From Chara braunii (Eukaryota > Streptophyta > Charophyceae > Charales > Characeae): a stretch of 36,291 nucleotides of DNA. Both the position numbers and the translations under genes were made by a program. The stretch covers positions 702,174 to 738,464 of the forward strand of contig BFEA01000545.1 of NCBI GenBank assembly GCA_003427395.1, in the 5' to 3' direction. Under the pieces are notes generated by a model. It saw nothing but the letters and a program-made list of their open reading frames with translations. It was not told the origin of the DNA and made no database searches. Each line of letters starts with the position of its first letter. The first letter of the stretch is position 1. Below are positions 9,957 to 18,459 of the stretch, in pieces.

Positions 9957-11156
9957 CTACCCTTCTTCTCGGGGAAGGTCCATTTTGGGTTGGTGTCTTC
10001 TGACAGTACTCTTCGTTGCCGCTGGCTGGTGCCTATGGCATGCTGCGTTGTTGATTCCAGATTTGAGTGATGCAGCACTGGCTTGGGAGAAGCAGCGCTT
10101 GAGGAGATACACACTGTTGTTGAGTGCGGCAAGGAAGCGAGAGTGTTCGACGATGGGTCCAATATATGCACTCCTCATTTGCTAGCGGATCGCCGTCAAG
10201 ACACTAGCATGCATGGCTCTGGTTGAGAGGGTTGGTGAACGGGTCACGCCAGTGTCGACTAGCGGAGGGAGGACTGAGGTTGGATGAATATGGTCGGTGT
10301 TTTGGGCCAAGTGCATTGGGCTGAAGACTGAAGAAGAAGACTGGAGAAGGGAGCATGAGACAACTGAGAAGTGGGTACTTACCGAGTAAGTAGTACGCTG
10401 CTCGTCCTGTTGGATGGAGTAGCACGTACTTGGGCCTGGATTTCTACACGATTCGGAGGAAAGCGGGATGAGGGTTGAGCAAGGTCCTGAAAAAGAGGGG
10501 AAGAGGCACACTTATCGGTGGGGATTCTGTTAAAGGGATGTGTATCTGTAGGCAGAACGGGAGTGAGTGGGTGGAAACGCACGACGAGGAGAATCGAGAA
10601 CAGTCGAAAGGAAGAGGAGTAGCAAAAGAAAATATAAAATAAAGTTAATAATAATTGCGGAAGTGGGGGTGCTTTCGGCTGATCCGTCCGAGGGATCAGA
10701 GCAGTGTTCAACTTGGACTTTCATCTCCCATATTGCACATTTGAGTGTCGCCGGCATGACCATCTGTAGGCTGCTGTGAGTTTGTTTCGGCTAATGCTAA
10801 ACAGCACGGCACGCTGCTGTACATAGCTGCGGGTCACAGTGAAGTTCAGTGATTGATCCTTAATACTTGGGCTAGCTGCGGTGCTAGACTGAGAAACGCT
10901 GTCCCCAAAGGGGACTTCCCGTGTAGCTATCCCAAGTCTAGAGGCAGATTCCTTCCCGCCGTGCATATAACGAGTAGTGGAGGAGAGTGCGAGGCTCGTA
11001 GGGGGTGTCCGGATCATCCTTACCATGGTACAAGTCGTACTCAACGCAGTTGCCTTTGACGACGGTGCTCGTGCTCACCCGTACCGTTGGATTGCCTATA
11101 GTCATGGTTAAGCTGCTGCCGTATGTACCCACGGCCACGAAGCCCGAGCGACTCAA
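9957..11156 (-). other. Possible remnant of a spliced minus-strand gene (weak)
   Basis: On the minus strand several open stretches end in splice-donor-like sequences: GTAAGTACCC (near 10375-10384), GTAGGTACG (near 9953-9961) and GTAAGGATG (near 11024). TTTTTCAG acceptor-like sequence lies near 10490. The stretches have no recognised domain. Between the two copies of the duplication, changes in the frame starting MRSAYIGPI are all amino-acid changing, which argues against present coding constraint. An old processed gene or chance are both possible. Confidence 0.2.
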
Positions 11157-11171
11157 ACTTTAGCAGCTGGT

Positions 11172-13072
11172 TTGTTCCACCGGGTCTTCGACTATGGTGG
11201 GTTGCTGAGTATTTTGAGGTGGCTGTCATTGCAGTCGGGTCTTAGAGTAGTTGTTACATCAGGGTCCCAAGTAGGAGCTGCGGCACCATTCCTGAGTGTT
11301 CCCCTGCGTGGAAGCACTGTGTCTCACGGGATTGACCGTACTTGGCTGTACCGGACTGGTTTCGCCTTGATTACTAGTAAAGTTATTGCGCAGGTATGTT
11401 GCTGTCTCTTCCCGCCGCCGGTACTATACTATGGGTCTGTTGGGACTAGCTCAGGGNTGACTGCTGAGCCCCTACCGCTGTATTTCCTGNTGCTGGTTGT
11501 TACCGCGATCACTTGNTGTACTTCCTGCTGCTGGTTGTTACCGCAATCGCCGNTGTACTTTCTGCTGCTGGTTGTTACCACAATCACTGGCTGTGCCCTC
11601 TGTTGTGCANGACGCCGAACATAGTGGACCTTAGATTGGAGTTCTGNTGAGCATNTTGTCCAACTTCACCCGCTGGTTACAGTGCTCTNCAGCGTCGCGG
11701 TGGCTGCTGTGCGCCTCCCGTTGAATATCATTACGGCTACTAGGTATCTGTTGCGCTCTCGGCGGGCGGTACCACTACGCCCGCTGTGTGATACTACATT
11801 TCGAATAGAGCAGGAGGCTCAGAGGTTGTGCTCTGTGTCGAACATTGTGTTACTGGACTGTGTAGCAGCAGGCTAGTCGGAGGGGAGGACACGGGCTGAG
11901 ACACACAGCTGATTGCTGAGTTTACTCACGGAATGTATACCTACTGAGTTTCGGGGTGTTACTAAGTCTATAAGTATGAGTGGGCCTGCGTGTGTGCCTA
12001 TCCGAGCGGCTGACGACTTAGGGGGTGAGGGTAATGCAAGGACAGTCGTTCTTTCAGGGAGGCGAAGGGCCGGTACGTACCTATTGGCCATGATTGCTGC
12101 GAGGGACTAGATGTCACCATCACGACAAGGGCGTAACTGCGCATCCCCTCCGAGGTGGGTTTTGTTGCTGCGTACGAACGGCTAATGGCAACCATTGGTT
12201 GATGCAGGCTGCGGCAAGCAGTTGCTGCTGACTACCGCTGCATCTGTTGACTGCGGTTGATTACTGCGGGCTGCCCGATCTATTACTGTATATGGGGGAG
12301 GGACTGCTGCGGTGTACTGTGCGCTGTTGACCCCTNGGTATTATCACTGTGTATGTGAATTAACTACAAACAGTGGCCATTGTGGGCCACANCCCCTTCG
12401 GTCGGCTAGGCTGCGTATCGTTGCCGACGGCTGCTGACCGCCATCTGAATACAGACAGTTGCTGCGGTTANTGGCCGTTGCGAGNGGCTGTTGCCGTCAT
12501 GGANTGGACACGGCTGCTGGTTCTAATTGGCTGCGCATAGCTGGTTGCTGNTGTTTTCGGCTGCGCAGGCCGCTACCAATTGGTTGAATGNTGGCCGTTG
12601 TGTACTACTGTTGTGTACAAGTAGTAGTTCCTGTGGAGTGTTGCAGTTGCTATTGGCCTCCGCTAGGTGCTGCTGCTGGGTGTGCGGGCGGTAACCGCCG
12701 TTGCTACTGGACGCTGCTGCTGCTCCAGGTGTCCACCGCCATGCGTTACGGCTGCGTCTACAGGCTGCTACAGGCTGCTGAGTGGCTATGGTTGGCTGGG
12801 CTGAGGAAGGAAGTGAGGCAGGAAGGTGATCAGACCGAACAACTGGGGGGTTAGTGCTGCGAGTTAGGAGATCGTCAGGGGNTTGGATTCGGCGATCGGA
12901 TTCAGGAGTTGACTCCGGTNTGATCAAGCTNTCACATTGGCTGCCATTGCGGGGCCCTCTGGCGATCGAAGACAACAAGGCNCTCTCATGCNCGTCTGAG
13001 TGCACCCCTCTTGGATCTGAGAGTCTCAGCCTTTCTCTTTCTGCCCTCCTAACTCTAAGTCTAGTCTATTAG
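11172..13072. other. CTG/CTGCTGG-rich non-coding DNA
   Basis: This 1.9 kb is dense in CTGCTG, GGCTGCG and GTTGCTG words and carries many single ambiguous bases. Frames across it are open mostly because of the base bias, with no domain. It contains one clear short tandem repeat (11479-11590). Confidence 0.5.
11479..11590. repeat. Three tandem units of 37-38 bp
   Basis: Units begin TGTATTTCC at 11479, TGTACTTCC at 11517 and TGTACTTTC at 11554. Each contains CTGCTGGTTGTTACC. Single ambiguous bases stand exactly before the second and third units. The same array lies at 32785-32896 in copy 2. Confidence 0.8.
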
Positions 13073-13093
13073 TTACGAGAGGAAGGCGGCAGG

Positions 13094-13182
13094 CGGGATT
13101 GCAACCCGTAGGTCCGCACCAAGACTCTGTGGAGAGTCATCCCACCGATTGCGGGAGCCCGGCCGGAACCTAGGCGAGGTTC
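13094..13182. other. Three consecutive small hairpins
   Basis: CGGG/CCCG (13094-13108), GACTCT/AGAGTC with a GTGG loop (13123-13138) and GAACCT/AGGTTC with a 5-nt loop (13166-13182) follow each other within 90 bp. All are perfect. They could be part of a structured RNA. I could not fit them to a tRNA. A second copy lies at 34311-34399. Confidence 0.4.
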
Positions 13183-13202
13183 TGGAGGCAGGGAACCATC
13201 AG

Positions 13203-13312
13203 GTATATTCCTTTGTATCTGTATAACCCACTACACTCATGATTGCCTACTTCCCCTTTAGCTTGTTTAATGTATGCCTGCTTGTCCGTATGATTCTTGC
13301 TTTCTATTTCAG
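13203..13312 (+). other. Candidate spliceosomal intron (weak)
   Basis: CAG|GTATAT at 13203 and TTGCTTTCTATTTCAG at 13312 bound a 110-bp AT-richer stretch with a pyrimidine tract. No coding exon is seen on either side, so it would belong to a non-coding transcript. Chance is possible. Confidence 0.2.
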
Positions 13313-13460
13313 GACATAACTAGACAAAGTAAGGGAATGCATGTACAAGTCAGTTTTACTTCTTTGTTTTACATGAGTGAACGCAGATTGTGGGATTGCA
13401 TCTGGGGGAAGGGTGGGAGAAAGACAATATTGCATGAAGTTTGACTGGGTCAACCAAAGG

Positions 13461-14183
13461 CTGGGCCAGTTCCATAAGTGTGGGAAGACTCAGTGCTGTG
13501 TTTTATTTTGTATTGCCTGGATAGCCAGACAAATTCATAAGTTTGGGTGGTCTAGTTGCTCTGACTTGTGAGGGCTGAATGTGATTGCTTCTTCAGGCGC
13601 CAGTCAAATCCATAAGTTTGGGTAGTCTGGCGACCTTGTTTATTTGGGGGTTTTGACAGTTTCTTTGGTTTCTGAACGAGGAGGTAAGCATGTCCCATAA
13701 GTTTCGGTGACTCTACCTCTTCCTGCTTTGGTCTAAGAGAAATAGACCAGGCTGAGGACCAAGACATGTTCCATAAGTTTGGGTGGTCTTGGTCCAACGC
13801 CTCGCACATGCTGGAACCAGAAGGCTNTAACTTTGATATACTTTACTATTATACTATCTATGAACATGCTAGTCGGGCAGGGTTCCATAAGTTTGGGTGA
13901 CCTCACTATAGCTTACCACCAACTGAAGAGAGTACTTAACTAAGAATAAACTTGTGGTACGNAGGGGCAGGCTGAGTCTTGAGCTGAAGATGATCGGCTC
14001 AGCTATATGCTACCTCAAAAGACTAAGTACAGACAATTATATAAACCTNGAATACTTAAACAGTTCAGGGCGACTAGGATGGCCTAGTCATATGCCCAAA
14101 GAAGAGAAAAGTTGTTGTGCCCTATGTTTGTGTATACTTCTTGGNTGGGCTAGACATGTTCCATAAGTTTGGGTGGTCTAGCC
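13461..14183. repeat. Array of seven hairpins with conserved loop CCATAAGTTTGGGTG
   Basis: The loop word recurs seven times, centred near 13477, 13540, 13615, 13700, 13775, 13890 and 14166. Flanks differ each time but are mutually complementary. Examples are GGACCAAGAC/GTCTTGGTCC (13756-13765 and 13786-13795, perfect 10 bp), GGCTAGAC/GTCTAGCC (14148-14155 and 14176-14183, perfect 8 bp), CGCCAG/CTGGCG (13598-13603 and 13627-13632) and GAGGAGGTA/TACCTCTTC (9 bp with one G-T, ending 13722). CTGGG/CTCAG (13461-13493) holds a variant loop. The second unit (13523-13557) and sixth (13868-13912) have imperfect stems. The array is repeated at 34678-35400. Confidence 0.85.
14068..14097. other. Bulged hairpin without the conserved loop
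   Basis: GACTAGG (14072-14078) and CCTAGTC (14083-14089) form a perfect stem with an ATGG loop. GGGC (14068-14071) and GCCC (14094-14097) extend it across a 4-nt bulge. It sits between the sixth and seventh units of the hairpin array. Confidence 0.5.
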
Positions 14184-14439
14184 TTATGCCCTAGGTAAGC
14201 TGGGTATAANGGATAAACCATTGAAAGACTACGAACTATTGGTTGCTAAAGTAACTTGGGGATGGTGAGAGAGTGCATGTTTGTGGTTTGGCCTGCATGT
14301 GACTNAGTGATGCCACTTCTTAGTCTGAACTTGGGTTTGATAGGTAGTTGCTGTGGTTGCTCGCCACGTGCTAGAGCCATAGGAGTTAGAGTAATTTCCT
14401 GCATTTTCTGGGCTCGTTTTTTTACTTAGATCCATTTCT

Positions 14440-15060
14440 GCAGTTTTNGGATCCTTTNTTTATACTTGGTCTTGTATAAATCTTGGTAAGTCACTTTCTT
14501 TACNGGAAGCGCTGCCGAAATTTCTACAAAATCAAGGAGTTAGTAAAAACTTTGACTCTTTCAGGATCCAGACTTGATGACTTCTTTGACTTAGTAAGAA
14601 TCTGGGGAGCCTCTTTTCCTAAAGGAGGTGCTGCTCAAATTTTTACTAATTNAGGGAGTTAGCCAAAATTGGGCCCTGAAGGGTCAAAGTCATTGTCAGG
14701 TCCCAAAACTTGGCCTTGTATAAATCTTGGACTAGCACTTTCCCTACGGGAAGCGCTGCCGAAATTTCTACAAAGCTAAGAAGTTGGTTGAGGTTTGTCG
14801 TGATAGGGCCTAGACGTTATGTCTAAGTTCAAGTCTGACTTAGTATAGATCTGGGGGGCCTCCCTCTCTGAAGGAAATGCTACCCACATTTTTTGCTAGN
14901 TCAGGNAGTTGGACNAATTTTGACTTTCTGGAATCCAAAGATTTGGCTTTNNGACTAGTATATTTTCTGCGATCTCACTTTTCCTACGGGAAGCACTGCC
15001 GAAATTTTCCTAAGTTAGAGGAGTTAGCCTATATTTGGACAAGTGGCGACCTATGTAGGG
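14440..15060. repeat. Alternating tandem repeat, about 120-bp units in a 242-bp dimer
   Basis: Five units follow each other. Units 1, 3 and 5 carry GGGAAGCGCTGCCGAAATTT or a close variant (near 14506, 14749 and 14989). Units 2 and 4 carry a related but distinct core, AAAGGAGGTGCTGCTCAAAT (near 14619) and GAAGGAAATGCTACCCACAT (near 14864). Like units are spaced by 240-245 bp. All share TCTTGG/TCTGGG leads and a GGAGTTAG tail. Copy 2 has the same array at 35657-36277. Confidence 0.8.
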
Positions 15061-15258
15061 GAGGCTATGACGAGGTCCCCGTTACACTGAGTGCTATCTA
15101 GAGGTGGACCTAGACTTGGTTAGATATGACGGCTCGAGTAGGGTTAGGATGTGGACATCACTCTCCCTGAGCGTGTAGACCTAGCTTGAGATTGACCTGG
15201 CTTATGTCACAAGTCTCTTGGATCAAGTCGCTTCAAGACGGGGGCTAGATTCTGCTTT

Positions 15259-15317
15259 GATCCTGCAAGGATCACCTTTTGTTATCACTGATAACAGGTC
15301 GGTTGCCGATTCGTCGG
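15259..15317. other. Three closely spaced perfect hairpins
   Basis: GATCC/GGATC (15259-15273), TGTTATCA/TGATAACA (15280-15296, single-base centre, best read as a palindrome) and CCGA-TTCG-TCGG (15306-15317) occur within 60 bp. The last has a UUCG tetraloop form if transcribed. Confidence 0.45.
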
Positions 15318-15518
15318 TTTACGACTCTACCTCAACCCACTCTCCTTACTCAACCTAAAGAGGCTTCAGCCCCGGTGATCTTTTCTGTTTTGTTAAGGTT
15401 TCAACCAGACTTTTATTGAATGACCATTTAACAAAGGTACTGAATATTTACTTAAGGTTGGTTGGCTGGAGGTTGGGGCTTGCATGGCACAGGGTATGCA
15501 CAAGTGGTTAACGACCTA

Positions 15519-16126
15519 CTGAAATTTCAGAATGAAAGATTCCGAAGTCTGTTAGCGGAGGTATGAAATCGCTGAAATGGCATGAAGACACTTCAGGTCA
15601 TTTCAAGAGATTCAGGTGGTTTGAAAGTCGGATTTTATGTTTTTTTTTTCGTTTTTTTTTTTGCTTGTTTTTGTTTTGGTTCAACCGTCAACGTTGTTGT
15701 GTGCCACTTCAGGTCATTTCAGGAGTTTCGGGAGGGAAACCTGAAAACTCTGAAATGACCTGAAGAAGCTAAAGCTTTTGAAAGCGGTTTCAGATCCTCC
15801 CATCCAAATTTTTGGATTGGGGCACATGAAACCGTTTTCAGATTTTCAGCCACTTCAAATTATTTCAGTAGTTTCGGGTAGGGAGACCTGAAACCTCTGA
15901 AATGACCTGAAGTGGCTAAAGCTTCTGAAAGTGGTTTCAGNTCCCCCCATCCAAATGTTTGGGTAGGGGGATCTGNAACCGCTTTCGGAATCTTCAGCCA
16001 CTTCATGTTATTTCAGGAGTTTCAGGCAGGGAAACCTGAAACCTCTGAAATGTCCTGAAGTGGTTCTGAAACCGTTTTCAAATTTTTAGCTACTTCAAGT
16101 CATTTCAGGAGTTTCGGGTGGGGAGA
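15519..16126. repeat. Array of long palindromes of two alternating kinds
   Basis: Kind 1 has arms around CTTCAGGTCATTTCAG and CTGAAATGACCTGAAG; units lie at 15707-15765, 15848-15917 and 15998-16063, and a fourth starts near 16092 and enters the gap. Kind 2 has arms around GAAAGCGGTTTCA and TGAAACCGTTTTC; units lie at 15780-15839 and 15927-15986, the latter with 29-base arms and a 2-base centre. The repeat period is about 147 bp. Kind 2 is cut to half between the third and fourth kind-1 units. CTGAAATTTCAG at 15519-15530 and the text after it look like a decayed unit. Confidence 0.85.
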
Positions 16127-17046
16127 NNNNNNNNNNNNNNNNNNNNNNNNNNNNNNNNNNNNNNNNNNNNNNNNNNNNNNNNNNNNNNNNNNNNNNNNNN
16201 NNNNNNNNNNNNNNNNNNNNNNNNNNNNNNNNNNNNNNNNNNNNNNNNNNNNNNNNNNNNNNNNNNNNNNNNNNNNNNNNNNNNNNNNNNNNNNNNNNNN
16301 NNNNNNNNNNNNNNNNNNNNNNNNNNNNNNNNNNNNNNNNNNNNNNNNNNNNNNNNNNNNNNNNNNNNNNNNNNNNNNNNNNNNNNNNNNNNNNNNNNNN
16401 NNNNNNNNNNNNNNNNNNNNNNNNNNNNNNNNNNNNNNNNNNNNNNNNNNNNNNNNNNNNNNNNNNNNNNNNNNNNNNNNNNNNNNNNNNNNNNNNNNNN
16501 NNNNNNNNNNNNNNNNNNNNNNNNNNNNNNNNNNNNNNNNNNNNNNNNNNNNNNNNNNNNNNNNNNNNNNNNNNNNNNNNNNNNNNNNNNNNNNNNNNNN
16601 NNNNNNNNNNNNNNNNNNNNNNNNNNNNNNNNNNNNNNNNNNNNNNNNNNNNNNNNNNNNNNNNNNNNNNNNNNNNNNNNNNNNNNNNNNNNNNNNNNNN
16701 NNNNNNNNNNNNNNNNNNNNNNNNNNNNNNNNNNNNNNNNNNNNNNNNNNNNNNNNNNNNNNNNNNNNNNNNNNNNNNNNNNNNNNNNNNNNNNNNNNNN
16801 NNNNNNNNNNNNNNNNNNNNNNNNNNNNNNNNNNNNNNNNNNNNNNNNNNNNNNNNNNNNNNNNNNNNNNNNNNNNNNNNNNNNNNNNNNNNNNNNNNNN
16901 NNNNNNNNNNNNNNNNNNNNNNNNNNNNNNNNNNNNNNNNNNNNNNNNNNNNNNNNNNNNNNNNNNNNNNNNNNNNNNNNNNNNNNNNNNNNNNNNNNNN
17001 NNNNNNNNNNNNNNNNNNNNNNNNNNNNNNNNNNNNNNNNNNNNNN
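16127..17046. other. Assembly gap (920 ambiguous bases)
   Basis: All bases are N. The gap begins inside the fourth long palindrome, so difficulty in sequencing or assembling the palindromic array is a likely cause. Long frames reported across it are meaningless. It may also hide the start of the 5' LTR of element B. Confidence 0.99.
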
Positions 17047-18104
17047 GCCCAGGACGACCCCGGTCCCAGGACTAACTCTGAAATGGTTCACTTCCGATAA
17101 AAGTCGAAGGTACTTTCCTTGTTGGGATTTATTTTGGTGGAACGATAAAGTTTCGGGCGGAAGGGTCAGCGTGTCCCTGGTGATGCGCCAGACAACTCAC
17201 CACCGCCCCAAAACCCTTCCTGCCCTAGGGACCGTCTTACCCCGCACCCATTGGGACATCTTAGGGTGCAGAAGGCGGTAAGGCCCTTAGGCCGGTTTTG
17301 CGCCCGCTAAAGGGTTACCTCCTCTTAGCGCGCACTTCAGCCGATGCCTGAGCATCGGAAGCAACCGCATGGCTTAGAATAGGCCATTCGGGTATGGGCA
17401 CCACATAATGCGCCGTCATCGCAGTTACCCACGTAGCGCTGCATAGTGAATTGGTATGCATGGATCCTACGTTCGATCGATCTTATACTAAACCTCGTGT
17501 ACGCCAGTTACCGACTTCCACTGCGCAAAGGTATGGGTTGGATAAAAAAAAAAAAAAGGGGACTAGGAGAGTGTCGTGTTGTACTTCCTTCGTGTCGTTC
17601 AGTACCCGTGTGCGTGTGTGCGCGTGCTTGACTTTTGTCTACCTTGTAGTGGTGTGTGCGTGGCGCGTGGGATGCGTCCTAGTCGATCGGCGACGAGCCG
17701 CGCTTGGGACCTCAACCCCCCAAGATGTCGGTTCGCGTGCGGGTCCGATAGAGGCGTAGTACCGCGCGTACCCCTTATGCTACAACGAACGAGAAACACC
17801 CTTGGCTGGTCCATCTCTGCGATTGCAACGGATCAGCTTTCGTACTGTGGACTAGTAGTTTGGTGGGGATACGCCCACCGAAGGGAGGTGACAACTCCCG
17901 TAAGGTGGAGGTAGTCGTGCCTCACGTAGGCCCTGTCCTGTCGTAGGGGCTCGCGAGGGGTATGGCTGGCGCACCCGGCCGGAGTGGCTTACGAAAACTC
18001 CATGTGCATATCGCAAAGAGGATGTGTATTCTGACTCCTGCGTGACGCGGTCGGGAGGGTCCCGAACTACCCCTGAGTGGTGCCGAACTGGGTGCGCTCG
18101 ACGG
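17047..18104 (+). repeat. Probable 5' LTR (right part) of element B
   Basis: The block is non-coding and ends at CTCGACGG just before the PBS. The last 70 bp match the LTR end of element C (7742-7809), with the expected CA end read as CG here. A perfect 7-bp hairpin, CCGATGC/GCATCGG with a 4-nt loop, lies at 17341-17358, and an A13 run is near 17547. The left end is lost in the gap, so the LTR length is unknown. Confidence 0.5.
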
Positions 18105-18105
18105 G

Positions 18106-18123
18106 TGGCGCCGTTGTCGGGGA
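18106..18123 (+). promoter_or_regulatory. Primer-binding site, tRNA-Asp type (element B)
   Basis: TGGCGCCGTTGTCGGGGA matches the complement of the 3' end of plant tRNA-Asp with one mismatch. Use of tRNA-Asp is known from plant Athila/Tat-type elements. Confidence 0.8.
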
Positions 18124-18148
18124 CGACGGTTGCCTGCCGTTGTCCTTG
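18118..18148 (+). other. Stem-loop overlapping the PBS (element B)
   Basis: Bases 18118-18129 (CGGGGACGACGG) pair with 18137-18148 (CCGTTGTCCTTG): 12 bp including three G-T pairs, 7-nt loop. Together with the element C hairpin it shows compensating differences. It is followed in both elements by GGTGGAACGACA. Confidence 0.6.
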
Positions 18149-18459
18149 GTGGAACGACATCCGGGCATTAGGATAACGAAGACATCAGGCATGAGTTGGA
18201 GATTTGAAGTGGGTCTATAAGTAGGGCTATAGGAGAGATTGCATGACTATAGTAACTATGTGGGAAAACTCACAACCTAGGTAGACCTTGTGAACGTAGG
18301 TCTGGGAACGAAAGGGACGTGGGTGTTTGTTAGAGTCTGAAACGCCCAAGGGCTAAGTGGTTAGCTCGATAGGCCTATGCTCGAGTGAGAGTGCTGAATA
18401 AAGTTGCCTTTGTACCTCGTCTTACTACAGGGAAGTTAAGTGAAGGACAGACTGCTAAA

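Larger units (their letters stand above)
9110..15074. repeat. Large duplication, copy 1 (second copy at 30358-36291)
   Basis: Starting at GGCATCCTTCAGTGG (9110), the sequence repeats directly at 30358 and is still matching when the window ends at 36291, equivalent to 15074. The offset is 21248 at the left end, 21306 in the middle and 21217 at the right. The left 1.7 kb differs by scattered substitutions, a 46-bp and a 12-bp insertion in copy 2. From about 10790 to 15074 the copies are nearly identical, ambiguous bases included, apart from an 89-bp deletion in copy 2 and a few substitutions near 12000-12150. I recognise no coding gene inside it. Confidence 0.95.

Noticed and set aside
9641-10171. 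176-residue minus-strand frame in the duplication as a protein gene
   Set aside because: It is Ser/Pro-rich with no domain. In the copy at 31077 the frame is shortened and several changes alter residues, with overlapping frames equally open.
12523-13072. Frames of 72-160 residues over the CTG-rich DNA
   Set aside because: Openness on several frames at once follows from the base bias. They contain several ambiguous bases and no motif.
13094-13182. tRNA gene
   Set aside because: Three hairpins in a row suggest a cloverleaf, but there is no acceptor stem closing them, no T-loop GTTCGAATC and no fitting anticodon arm.
13552-13809. 85-residue minus-strand frame with repeated HPNLWNM-like words
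   Set aside because: The repeated peptide is only the translation of the hairpin loop repeat. The complementarity of the flanks explains the sequence better than coding.
13461-14183. CRISPR array
   Set aside because: The repeated word is 15 bases with irregular spacing (about 60-280 bp) and complementary flanks, in eukaryotic DNA without cas genes.
16105-17281. Long open frames on both strands across 16105-17281
   Set aside because: They consist almost entirely of ambiguous bases of the assembly gap.
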